Origin: Actinomadura parmotrematis
GTDB lineage: Bacteria; Actinomycetota; Actinomycetes; Streptosporangiales; Streptosporangiaceae
NCBI RefSeq assembly: GCF_019458805.1
Contig: NZ_JAIBOA010000030.1
Span: forward strand, 26,437-90,436
Direction: 5' to 3'
DNA: 64,000 nucleotides
This document shows positions 55,362-63,156 of this stretch, in pieces. A model generated the notes under the pieces. That model had not been told where the DNA came from. It saw nothing but the letters and a program-made list of their open reading frames with translations, and searched no databases. Made by a program: the position numbers and the translations under genes. How positions within the stretch are numbered: position 1 is the stretch's first letter; the number at the start of each line of letters is the position of its first letter.

Positions 55362-56021
55362 TCAGCCCGCCCGGCGCGGGCCGGCGAGGTCGTCGGCGAT
55401 GTCGCGGGCGCCGTAGCCCTCGGGCGCGTCGACCTCGGTGACCGGGTCGTCGCGGTCGTCGAACTCCAGCCGCAGGGCGCGCGCCATCGTCGCGTGCATC
55501 TCGTACAGGCAGACGACGTAGGTGAGCTCCAGGATCTGCTCGTCGGGCAGGTGCTCTTTCAGCGCCGCGAACACCGCGTCGTGGACGCGGCCGCCGTTCA
55601 GCACGAGCGCGTCGGTGTAGGCGAGCACGGCCCGCTCCACGGGGGAGAACTCGCCGGAGACCTCCCAGCCGGCGATCGCGGCGACCTTGGCGTCGGGGAC
55701 GCCGAGCGCCCGCATCTGCTTGCAGTGCTGGGAGTAGACGAACTGGCTGCCGCGCGTCCACCCGGCGCGGGTCTGGCCGAGCTCGCGCAGCACCGGGTCG
55801 AGCTTCACGCCGCGGTACACCCCGAAGCCCTCGACGGCGTGCTTGAACACCGCGTGGTCCAGCGCGAACACCGTCCACCAGTCGCCCGGCGAGCCGGTCG
55901 CGGTGCCCGGCTGCGCCACCGGGTCGCGGTCCTCGCCGAAGAGCCGGTCGTAGAAGAACAGGACGAGCTTGTCGTCGCGCTCGGTGGCCTCGGCACGGTC
56001 CACCTGGCGGAGTCTGGGCAC
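55362..56021 (-). CDS. AhpD-like (carboxymuconolactone decarboxylase family) protein
   Basis: A 219-residue all-alpha protein. The central motif SQFVYSQHCKQMRALGVPDAKVAAI resembles the CMD/AhpD active-site helix, but only one cysteine is present where AhpD has CxxC. The N-terminal region (LFFYDRLFGEDRDPVAQPG) is longer than in typical members. Possible hydroperoxide or quinone-related activity; not certain. GTG 56021, 58 bp after the VOC gene stop, same strand and likely co-transcribed under the operator at 56657-56682. Confidence 0.82.
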   Translation of the reverse strand: MPRLRQVDRAEATERDDKLVLFFYDRLFGEDRDPVAQPGTATGSPGDWWTVFALDHAVFKHAVEGFGVYRGVKLDPVLRELGQTRAGWTRGSQFVYSQHCKQMRALGVPDAKVAAIAGWEVSGEFSPVERAVLAYTDALVLNGGRVHDAVFAALKEHLPDEQILELTYVVCLYEMHATMARALRLEFDDRDDPVTEVDAPEGYGARDIADDLAGPRRAG

Positions 56022-56079
56022 GCTGGGCAGCCTTTCGATGAGGGGCGGGGGAAGGGGGCGGGCGCGTCGGGCGGGGGCG

Positions 56080-56637
56080 TCAGGCGGTGCGGTCGCCGGC
56101 GGTCTTCGGCTCGTGCCGCACGTCCTCGGGGCGGTCCAGCTCGCGCGTCCAGGCGGCGAACTCCACGAGGACGCCGTCGGGGTCCTTGAAGTAGATGGAG
56201 CGCACGAACACCCCGTCGTGCACCTTGGGCGCGACGCCGAACTCGCTGTCGTCGTGGTTCAGCAGCGTGCCGACGTCGATGCCCTTGGCGACGAGCCGGT
56301 CGCGGTACTCCTCGATCTTCTCGGGGGCCACGTCGAAGGCGATGTGGTTCATCGAGCCGCACGCCGACACGAGCTCGCCCCGGTCGGGCAGGTTCTTCGG
56401 CGCCGACACGCCCGGCACCGCCTCGGGGGCGTCGGGGAACCAGAAGAAGGCGAGCGCGTTGCCGCCCCCGCAGTCGAAGAAGAAGTGCTGCCCCCAGCCC
56501 ATCGGCAGCTCGATGGTCTTGATCAGCGGCATGCCGAGGACGCCGGAGTAGAAGTCGACGGTGGCCTTCATGTCCCGGCACACCAGGGCGAGGTGGTTGA
56601 CCCCGCGCAGCTCGAACTCGGTGTTGGTGCGCTCCAC
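56080..56637 (-). CDS. VOC-family (glyoxalase/bleomycin-resistance/dioxygenase) protein
   Basis: A 185-residue VOC protein with two beta-alpha-beta-beta-beta units: GVNHLALVCRDMKATVDFYSGVLGMPL and SMNHIAFDVAPEKIEEYRDRL, with terminal metal-ligand segment YFKDPDGVLVEFAAW. His in NHLAL and NHIAF and the late Glu are likely metal ligands, suggesting an extradiol-dioxygenase-like or isomerase function. GTG 56637 follows GGGAGGA. First gene of a pair with the AhpD-like gene; a clear inverted repeat lies 19 bp upstream. Confidence 0.88.
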   Translation of the reverse strand: MERTNTEFELRGVNHLALVCRDMKATVDFYSGVLGMPLIKTIELPMGWGQHFFFDCGGGNALAFFWFPDAPEAVPGVSAPKNLPDRGELVSACGSMNHIAFDVAPEKIEEYRDRLVAKGIDVGTLLNHDDSEFGVAPKVHDGVFVRSIYFKDPDGVLVEFAAWTRELDRPEDVRHEPKTAGDRTA

Positions 56638-56656
56638 GCCGTCCTCCCGCGCATCG

Positions 56657-56682
56657 TGAGATAAGTGATCCCTTTTGTCTCA
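56657..56682. promoter_or_regulatory. Operator upstream of the VOC-AhpD pair
   Basis: TGAGATAA-N10-TTGTCTCA, 8-bp arms with one mismatch, 19 bp upstream of the VOC start. It would overlap the promoter, so a repressor is likely. No regulator gene is adjacent. Confidence 0.7.
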
Positions 56683-56728
56683 TCCTGGCAGGGTCGGCGC
56701 GGGAACAGAACCCCGTTCGGGGGGTGGA

Positions 56729-59212
56729 TCACGCGGGCGCGGAGAGTTCCCAGGTCAGGGTGACGGTGGTGCCCGCCGGCGTCGGCGCGACGTCGACGGC
56801 GTCCATCAGGGCGCGCATGACGGCGAGGCCGCGGCCGCCGTCCGGGGACCGCGGCACCTGCCAGCGGCCGTTGTCGGCGACCCGCAGCCGCAGCGTCCGG
56901 CCGTCCAGGCGGGCCTCGACCTCGACCGGGCCGGGCGCGAAGCCGTAGCCGTGCTCGGCGGCGTTGGCGACGGCCTCGCCGCACGCCAGCACGGCGGTGT
57001 GGACGTCGTCCGGGGCGGCGCCCGCCCCGGCGAGCCAGCGCGCGAGATCGCCGCGCAGCGCGCTCAGCGCCTCGGCCGTGCAGGTGAAGGAGGACGCGAA
57101 CGCGGGCGGGCCGGCCGTCGCCCGGACCAGCAGGAGGGTGACGTCGTCGGCGCCGCCGGGCGCGGTGGCGGCGAGCAGCGCGTCGGCGAGCGGCTCCAGC
57201 GGGCGCGCGGCGGCGCCGAGCGCGGCCGACAGCCGGGCGAGGCCGGTGCCGAGGTGCTCGCCGCGCCGCTCGACGAGCCCGTCGGTGTAGAGCAGCAGCG
57301 TCGCGCCCGGCGGGAACGCGGCGCCGGCGGCCGCGCAGGGCGCGCCGGGGACGACGCCGAGCGGGGTGTCGAGGACGGCGTCGAGGGGGGTCACGGCGCC
57401 GTCGGCGGCGCGCAGCAGCGGCGGCGGGTGCCCGGCGTTGGCGTACTCCAGCGTCCCGGCGGCCGGATCGATCAGCGCGCAGCACACCGTGACGATGGTC
57501 TCGGGCGGCAGCGCCCGCGTCAGCGCGGACGTGAGGGCGAGCGCCCGGCCGGGGGAGTGGCCCTCGGCGAGGTAGGCCGACAGGGCGCCGCGGATCCGGC
57601 TCATGGTGGCGGTGGCGCCGATGCCGTGGCCGGACACGTCGCCGACCGCGACCGCGACGCGGTCGCCGTCGACGGGGACGAGGTCGTACCAGTCGCCGCC
57701 GAACCGGTCGCCGGCGGCGGGCCGGTAGCGGGCGCAGGCGGCCGTGCCCGGCACCTCGGGCAGTGCCTCGGGGAGCAGGTTCTGCTGGAGCGCGCCCGCC
57801 ACGCGCTGCTCGGCGTCGAAGCGGCGGGCGCGGCCGAGGGCCTGCGCGCCGAGGTCGGCGACGGCGGTGAGGTCGGCGCGCTCGTCCGCCGACAGCGCCC
57901 GGCCGGGCGGCAGGCCGAGCGACAGCACCGCCATCGTCTCCCCGGCGAGGCCGAGCGTCAGCAGCGCGGCGACGCCCGGCCGCGGCAGCGGAGGGCAGGC
58001 GGGGCAGGCGTCGCTGCCGCCGGCCGGCGCGCCCGCCCAGAAGGGCCGGGGCCGGTCGAGCATGGCGGCGAGCGCGGCCGGATAGGGGCGGGCGACCGGC
58101 AGCACCGCGGCCGCGTCCGGGCCGGTGTGGCCGGGGCCGGTGCAGGCCATGACCCGCAGCTCGGCGCCCGCGACCTCCAGGACGGTGGCGCGGGCGTCGG
58201 AGGAGGCCGCGGCCCGCGCGTGCCGGGCGATGACGGCGGCGACCTGGTCGGCGGTGAGCGCGCTCGACAGGGCGGCGGCGAGGCGCTGCATGCGGGCGGT
58301 GCGGCCGGCGGCGACCTCGGCGCGGGCGCGCGCGGCCCGCTCGGCGTACAGCAGCCGCGCGTAGTCCAGGTGGGCGGCCATGCGCCGCGCCGCCTCCTCG
58401 GCGAAGGCGTGGTCGGCCGCGTCGTAGGGCGGTGCGTCCGCGGCGCGCTCCAGCCGCAGCGTGCCGAGCATCCGCCCGTCGGCCGACAGCGGCACCGCGA
58501 TGCGGCCCGGCCCGCGCTCGGGCGGGGCCGGGACCCGCGTGTGCCGCCGCGTCCACGCCTCGCGCAGCCAGCGGCGGACGGCGGCGTCGGTGAGCGCGGC
58601 GTCGTCGGGGCCGGCGTCCCCGCCCGCGACCACCAGCGGCCGGGCGGGCGCGGGCGGCTCGATGACGCAGCGGGCGGCGAACTCGGGGACGAGGACGTGC
58701 CCGGCGAGCCGCAGCCGGGCGCCGAGCGACGGGCCGGTGTCGAGGGCGGTGAACACGTCCACCAGAAGCCGCCGCCGGTCCTGCTCGCGGCGCTCGCCGG
58801 TGACGTCGGCGCAGGTCCCGACGTACCCCGCGAACGTCCCGTCGGGGGCCAGGCAGGGCAGGGCGCTGTCGTGCACGCGGCCGTGCCCGCCCCCCGCGAG
58901 GCGCAGCCGGTACTCCAGCTCGAACGGCCGGCCCGCCGCGGCGGCCTCGCGGTGCGTGGCGCGGCAGCGCTCCAGGTCGCCGGGGTGGACGGCGGCCGCC
59001 CAGCCGGCCGACAGGTCCCAGCGCGCGGGCCCGCCCGGCGGCGCCGCCCGCCGCGCGAACGGATCGCCGGCCGCCCCGGCCGGGCAGGTCCAGAAGGCCA
59101 GCCGCCCGCCGGCGGCGGGCAGCAGGCGGCGCCCGCCCGCCGCCATCTCCAGGGCCGGGCCGCCGGGCGCGGGGGGCACCGGGCCGCCCCCCGCCGTGGT
59201 GGTCGTCGTCAT
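56729..59212 (-). CDS. SpoIIE-type PP2C phosphatase with PAS, GAF and ATPase domains
   Basis: An ~827-residue multidomain regulator: PAS-like domain (about 30-145, ending GYVGTCADVTGERR), two GAF-like regions (about 150-300 and 330-480), a coiled linker, a SpoIIE/PP2C domain (AGDRFGGDWYDLVPVDGDRVAVAVGDVSGHGIGATATM, then EYANAGHPPPLL and LLLYTDGLVERRGEHL), and a C-terminal anti-sigma-type HATPase (GEAVANAAEHGYGF, RVADNGRWQVPR, GRGLAVMRALMDAV). It probably both dephosphorylates and phosphorylates STAS partners, such as the one encoded divergently at 59450. The ATG at 59212 or a GTG 9 nt upstream is the start. Confidence 0.9.
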   Translation of the reverse strand: MTTTTTAGGGPVPPAPGGPALEMAAGGRRLLPAAGGRLAFWTCPAGAAGDPFARRAAPPGGPARWDLSAGWAAAVHPGDLERCRATHREAAAAGRPFELEYRLRLAGGGHGRVHDSALPCLAPDGTFAGYVGTCADVTGERREQDRRRLLVDVFTALDTGPSLGARLRLAGHVLVPEFAARCVIEPPAPARPLVVAGGDAGPDDAALTDAAVRRWLREAWTRRHTRVPAPPERGPGRIAVPLSADGRMLGTLRLERAADAPPYDAADHAFAEEAARRMAAHLDYARLLYAERAARARAEVAAGRTARMQRLAAALSSALTADQVAAVIARHARAAASSDARATVLEVAGAELRVMACTGPGHTGPDAAAVLPVARPYPAALAAMLDRPRPFWAGAPAGGSDACPACPPLPRPGVAALLTLGLAGETMAVLSLGLPPGRALSADERADLTAVADLGAQALGRARRFDAEQRVAGALQQNLLPEALPEVPGTAACARYRPAAGDRFGGDWYDLVPVDGDRVAVAVGDVSGHGIGATATMSRIRGALSAYLAEGHSPGRALALTSALTRALPPETIVTVCCALIDPAAGTLEYANAGHPPPLLRAADGAVTPLDAVLDTPLGVVPGAPCAAAGAAFPPGATLLLYTDGLVERRGEHLGTGLARLSAALGAAARPLEPLADALLAATAPGGADDVTLLLVRATAGPPAFASSFTCTAEALSALRGDLARWLAGAGAAPDDVHTAVLACGEAVANAAEHGYGFAPGPVEVEARLDGRTLRLRVADNGRWQVPRSPDGGRGLAVMRALMDAVDVAPTPAGTTVTLTWELSAPA

Positions 59213-59449
59213 CGCAGGCACCCGTCGCAGCTATGAGGACAAACGCGGGCCGAAGGAGCGCAGGCTAACACCGGCCCGGCGGGCCCGGCGGCCGTTGTCG
59301 GATATCGTTCCCGCAGCCTGGGACCGATGCGGCAAATAATAAGATGCCCTGACATAAACGCTTTCTCTTTATGGACCGCGCGGGTTTTCCGCGAATGCGG
59401 GGTGCGCTCCGCGCGGCGCTGGCATGCTGCGGGCGGGGAGGAGCGGCCG

Positions 59450-59821
59450 GTGGCGACCGAGTTCGACGACGGGCGGCTGCGCATCACGTCCGCGGGCGAC
59501 CCGCCGGTCCTGCGGGTCGAGGGCGAGGTCGACGCGGGCGGCCGCGCCGCGCTCGCGCGGGCCCTGCGCGAGGCGCTGGACCGCGCACCCGGACGGGACC
59601 TGCGCGTCGACCTCGGCGGGCTGCAGGGCATCGACCTCGGCGGCCTGCGGGCGCTCGCGGACGCCGGGCGCGCGGCCGGCGAGGGCCGCGTCCTCGTGCT
59701 GGACCCGCTGCCCCACCGCGTCCGCGTCCTGCTGGAGCTCACCGGCTGGGCCGGCGGCGCGGGCCTGCGGCTCGGCGGTTCCGGGCCGCCGGAGGAGGAC
59801 GGGGAGCGCCCTTCGGGGTGA
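59450..59821 (+). CDS. STAS-domain anti-sigma-factor antagonist-like protein
   Basis: A 123-residue single STAS domain: PPVLRVEGEVDAGGRAALARAL, then VDLGGLQGIDLGGLRALADAG. The position of the phosphorylatable Ser/Thr in classic SpoIIAA (D-S-S/T) reads GIDLGGLRAL, so it may not be phosphorylated in the usual way; similar variants occur in actinobacteria. GTG 59450 is preferred because GGGGAGGA lies 7 bp upstream. Its neighbour is the divergent SpoIIE-type phosphatase, a typical partner-switch pairing. A 7-residue acidic tail ends the protein. Confidence 0.85.
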   Translation: MATEFDDGRLRITSAGDPPVLRVEGEVDAGGRAALARALREALDRAPGRDLRVDLGGLQGIDLGGLRALADAGRAAGEGRVLVLDPLPHRVRVLLELTGWAGGAGLRLGGSGPPEEDGERPSG

Positions 59822-59849
59822 AACGGTCGCCGCCGTCCCGGCGAACCGG

Positions 59850-59960
59850 TAGGCTCGCCCCATGCGAACCGGATCCCGCCAGTGGTGGTGGCGCCGCTGA
59901 GGCGGTGCCGGTTCTCGCACGTTCGACATCCAGGCGACCGCCCCCCACCCGGGCGGTCGT
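59850..59960 (+). promoter_or_regulatory. trp attenuator with leaderless leader peptide
   Basis: TAGGCT (59850-59855) is a -10 element 6 nt before ATG 59862, so the leader mRNA is leaderless. After three Trp codons, GGCGCCGC/GCGGUGCC (59890-59897 with 59902-59909) forms the pause hairpin. GGCGGU (59901-59906) can instead pair with ACCGCC (59937-59942). CGACCGCCC/GGGCGGUCG (59935-59943 with 59951-59959) is the terminator. Stalling at Trp codons favours the antiterminator. Confidence 0.95.
59862..59900 (+). CDS. trpL: trp leader peptide (MRTGSRQWWWRR)
   Basis: A 12-residue peptide with three adjacent tryptophan codons (59883-59891) and a TGA at 59898-59900. It starts directly downstream of a -10 element, without a ribosome site. 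Its only role is to sense charged tRNA-Trp through ribosome stalling and so set the attenuator in front of trpEG. Too short for standard ORF calling. Confidence 0.93.
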   Translation: MRTGSRQWWWRR

Positions 59961-60006
59961 TCTGCTTTCCCGCCGGTGGGGGGCCCGGAATCGAGGGGCC
60001 ACCGCG

Positions 60007-62169
60007 ATGGAGTCCGTCTCACAGCGGCCACTGACCACCCACTTCGTCACCGCGGGCGGTGTGCGGGTGACCCGTACCGCCACCCCCGTCGACCCCGAGC
60101 GCAAGTCCGCCGTGCTGAACGCCCTGGTCGACGCCGTCGGGCGGCGCCGCGGCGGGGTGCTGAGCTCGGGCATGGAGTATCCGGGCCGCTACAGCCGCTG
60201 GCACATGGCCTACGCCGACCCCTGCCTGGAGATCGTCGCGCGCGGCCGCACGCTCACCGTCCGGGCCCTGAACGGCCGCGGCCGGGTCCTGCTGCCCGCC
60301 GTCGCGGACGCGGTGGCCCCCGCCGGCGAGGTCGTCGCCCGCGACGCCGGGACCGTCGCGGTGCACGTCGCGGCGACCGGGGAGTTCTTCGCCGAGGAGG
60401 ACCGCAGCCGCCAGCCGACGGTGTTCACCGCGGTCCGCGCCGTCGTCGCCCTGTTCGCCTGCGACGACCCCCACCTCGGCCTGTACGGGGCGTTCGGGTA
60501 CGACCTGTCGCTGCAGTTCGAGCCGCTGCGCACCCGCCTGGAGCGCCCGGCCGACCAGCGCGACCTCGTCCTGCACCTCGCCGACGAGCTCACCGTCGTC
60601 GACCGCAAGCGCGAGACCTCCCACCGCATGTCCTACGAGTTCGAGGTCGGCGGCGCCTCCACCGCCGGCCTGCCGCGCGACACCGAGCCGACGCCCGTCC
60701 GCGCGGTGGCGGACCTGCCGCCGCAGCCGGTGCCCGGCGTGTACGCGCAGATGGTCCGTGACGCCAAGGACAAGTTCGTGCGCGGCGACCTGTTCGAGGT
60801 CACCCCCGGCCACGCCATGTACGGGCGCTGCGCCGACCCGGCGGCGTTCTTCGAGCGGCTCCGCGAGACCAACCCCGCGCCCTACGAGTTCATGTTCAAC
60901 CTCGGCGACGGCGAGTACCTGGTCGGCGCCTCGCCGGAGATGTTCGTCCGCGTCACCGGCGACCGGGTCGAGACCTGCCCGATCGCCGGCACGATCCGGC
61001 GCGGCGGCGACCCGCTGGAGGACGCCGAGCAGATCCGCACCATCCTGTCCTCGGCCAAGGACGAGTCCGAGCTCACCATGTGCACCGACGTGGACCGCAA
61101 CGACAAGTCCCGGGTGTGCGTGCCCGGCAGCGTCCGCGTCCTCGGCCGCCGCCAGATCGAGCTGTACTCGCGGCTCATCCACACCGTCGACCACATCGAG
61201 GGCCGGCTGCGGCCCGGGTTCGACGCCCTGGACGCCTTCCTCACCCACATGTGGGCCGTCACCGTCACCGGCGCCCCGAAGACCTGGGCGATGCAGTTCA
61301 TCGAGGACCACGAGGACGAGCCGCGCCGCTGGTACGGCGGCGCCGTCGGCTGCGTCGGGTTCGACGGCTCGATGAACACCGGCCTCACCCTCCGCACCGC
61401 GCAGATCCGCGACGGCGTCGCGACCGTCCGCGCGGGCGCGACGCTGCTCTACGACTCCGACCCCGAGGAGGAGGAGCGCGAGACGCACCTGAAGGCGAGC
61501 GCGCTGCTCGGCGCCCTCGCCGCCGTCGAGGACGGGGCGGCGGGAGCCGCCGACGCGGCGGACGAGCCGGCGCCCGCCCGCGACGGGGAGGGCATGAAGG
61601 TGCTGCTCGTCGACCACGAGGACTCCTTCGTCAACACCCTCGCCGACTACTTCCGCCAGCACGGCGCCGACGTGGTGACGCTGCGGCACGGCTTCCCGTC
61701 CCGGCTGCTGGACGAGCACGCCCCCGACCTCGTGGTGCTGTCGCCCGGCCCCGGCCGCCCGGCGGACTTCGCGACCTCCGCGCTGCTCGACGCCCTCGAC
61801 GAGCGCGGCCTGCCCGCGTTCGGCGTCTGCCTCGGCCTGCAGGCGATGGTCGAGCACGCCGGCGGGTCGCTCGCGCTGCTGCCCGAGCCCTCCCACGGCA
61901 AGCCGGGCCGGGTGAAGGTCGCGGGCGGCGCCCTGTTCGACGGCCTGCCGGACGAGTTCACCGCCGCCCGCTACCACTCCCTGCACGCCACGCCCGACCG
62001 GGTGCGGGGCTTCGAGGTGACGGCGCTCACCGGCGACGTCGTCATGGCCGTCGAGGACCCCGCCCGCCGCCGCTGGGCGGTGCAGTTCCACCCCGAGTCG
62101 ATCCTCACCGCCGCCGGCCGCTCCGGCCACGCCATCGTCGGGAACGTGCTGCGCCTCGCGCGCGGCTGA
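60007..62169 (+). CDS. trpE: Anthranilate synthase, fused TrpE-TrpG
   Basis: A 720-residue fusion. Residues 1-520 are the chorismate-binding TrpE part, with the regulatory region SSGMEYPGRYSRWHMAYADP and catalytic signatures PIAGTIRRGG, ELTMCTDVDRNDKSRVC and GAVGCVGFDG. A linker (about 520-537) leads to the glutamine amidotransferase domain: PGPGRPADF, catalytic Cys608 in FGVCLGLQAM, and His/Glu in VQFHPES. Fused enzymes of this type occur in rhizobia and some actinomycetes. The fusion ensures ammonia channelling to anthranilate. Its expression is attenuated by tryptophan. The longer frame from 59371 is not coding. Confidence 0.96.
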   Translation: MESVSQRPLTTHFVTAGGVRVTRTATPVDPERKSAVLNALVDAVGRRRGGVLSSGMEYPGRYSRWHMAYADPCLEIVARGRTLTVRALNGRGRVLLPAVADAVAPAGEVVARDAGTVAVHVAATGEFFAEEDRSRQPTVFTAVRAVVALFACDDPHLGLYGAFGYDLSLQFEPLRTRLERPADQRDLVLHLADELTVVDRKRETSHRMSYEFEVGGASTAGLPRDTEPTPVRAVADLPPQPVPGVYAQMVRDAKDKFVRGDLFEVTPGHAMYGRCADPAAFFERLRETNPAPYEFMFNLGDGEYLVGASPEMFVRVTGDRVETCPIAGTIRRGGDPLEDAEQIRTILSSAKDESELTMCTDVDRNDKSRVCVPGSVRVLGRRQIELYSRLIHTVDHIEGRLRPGFDALDAFLTHMWAVTVTGAPKTWAMQFIEDHEDEPRRWYGGAVGCVGFDGSMNTGLTLRTAQIRDGVATVRAGATLLYDSDPEEEERETHLKASALLGALAAVEDGAAGAADAADEPAPARDGEGMKVLLVDHEDSFVNTLADYFRQHGADVVTLRHGFPSRLLDEHAPDLVVLSPGPGRPADFATSALLDALDERGLPAFGVCLGLQAMVEHAGGSLALLPEPSHGKPGRVKVAGGALFDGLPDEFTAARYHSLHATPDRVRGFEVTALTGDVVMAVEDPARRRWAVQFHPESILTAAGRSGHAIVGNVLRLARG

Positions 62170-62188
62170 CCGCACGCCTGGAGGACAC

Positions 62189-62225
62189 GCCCGGATACCT
62201 GACGGCGGATGTCAGGTATCCGGGC
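62189..62225. promoter_or_regulatory. 15-bp perfect inverted repeat upstream of the SDR gene
   Basis: GCCCGGATACCTGAC (62189-62203), 7-nt spacer, exact complement (62211-62225), ending 13 bp before ATG 62239. The tight position over the promoter fits an operator; it could also act as a hairpin after trpEG (19 bp from its stop). The core GATACCTGAC-N7-GTCAGGTATC may bind the WYL regulator encoded next to the SDR gene. Confidence 0.8.
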
Positions 62226-62238
62226 CAGCATCGGGGAC

Positions 62239-63156
62239 ATGGACCGAACACTCACAGGAAAGACCGCCGTCGTCGCGGGCGGGACCCGCGGCGCCGGGCG
62301 CGGCATCGCGGTGGCGCTCGGCGCCGCCGGCGCCACCGTCTACGTCACCGGCCGCACGACCCGCGCCCGCCGCTCGGAGGTGGGGCGCCCCGAGACCATC
62401 GAGGAGACCGCCGAGCTCGTCACCGCCGCCGGCGGCCGCGGCATCGCCGTCGCCGCCGACCACCTGGACCCCGCCCAGGTCGCCGCGCTCGCCCGCCGCG
62501 TCGAGGACGAGCGGGGGCGCCTCGACGTGCTCGTCAACGACATCTGGGGCGCCGAGCACCTGTTCAAGTTCGGCGTGCCGTTCTGGGACCTGTCCCTGGA
62601 GGACGGGCTGCGGCTGCTCCGGCTCGGCGTGGAGACCCACCTGGTCACCAGCCACGCGCTGCTGCCGCTGCTGATCCGCGAGCCCGGCGGCCTCGTCGTC
62701 GAGGTCACCGACGGCACCGCCGAGAGCAACGCCGCCTACCGCTCCGAGACCGGCCTGTTCTACGACCTCGCCAAGTGGTCGGTGATCCGTCTCGGCCTCG
62801 CGCAGGCCGCCGAGATCGGCCCGCACGGCGGCACGGCGGTGTCGCTGACTCCCGGCTGGCTGCGTTCGGAGGCGATGCTGGAGCACTTCGGCGTCACCGA
62901 GGAGAACTGGCTGGAGGGCACCGCCGTGGACCCGCACTTCGCCATCTCCGAAACGCCTGCCTTCGTCGGCCGCGCGGTCGCCGCGCTCGCCGCCGACCCG
63001 GACCGGCACCGCTGGAACGGCGCGTCGCTGTCGAGCGCGGGCCTCGCCGCCGAATACGGGTTCACCGACGTGGACGGCAGCCGCCCCGACGCGTTGCGCT
63101 ACATCGCCGAGGTCGTGTACGGCGGCAAGCCCGCCGACACGACCGGCTACCGGTAG
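62239..63156 (+). CDS. Short-chain dehydrogenase/reductase
   Basis: A 305-residue Rossmann enzyme: GGTRGAGRGIAVALG (dinucleotide site, about residues 13-27), NDIWGAEHLF in place of the classic NNAG, a catalytic Ser/Tyr/Lys set spread over TAESNAAYRSETGLFYDLAKWSVIRL (YxxxK reads YDLAK), and PGWLRSEAMLEHFG. The atypical NDIW motif places it in the group of SDRs often seen beside WYL/YafY regulators. ATG 62239 is preferred because the upstream in-frame ATG (62209) lies in the loop of the inverted repeat. The stop is shared in a palindrome with the convergent WYL gene. Confidence 0.9.
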   Translation: MDRTLTGKTAVVAGGTRGAGRGIAVALGAAGATVYVTGRTTRARRSEVGRPETIEETAELVTAAGGRGIAVAADHLDPAQVAALARRVEDERGRLDVLVNDIWGAEHLFKFGVPFWDLSLEDGLRLLRLGVETHLVTSHALLPLLIREPGGLVVEVTDGTAESNAAYRSETGLFYDLAKWSVIRLGLAQAAEIGPHGGTAVSLTPGWLRSEAMLEHFGVTEENWLEGTAVDPHFAISETPAFVGRAVAALAADPDRHRWNGASLSSAGLAAEYGFTDVDGSRPDALRYIAEVVYGGKPADTTGYR

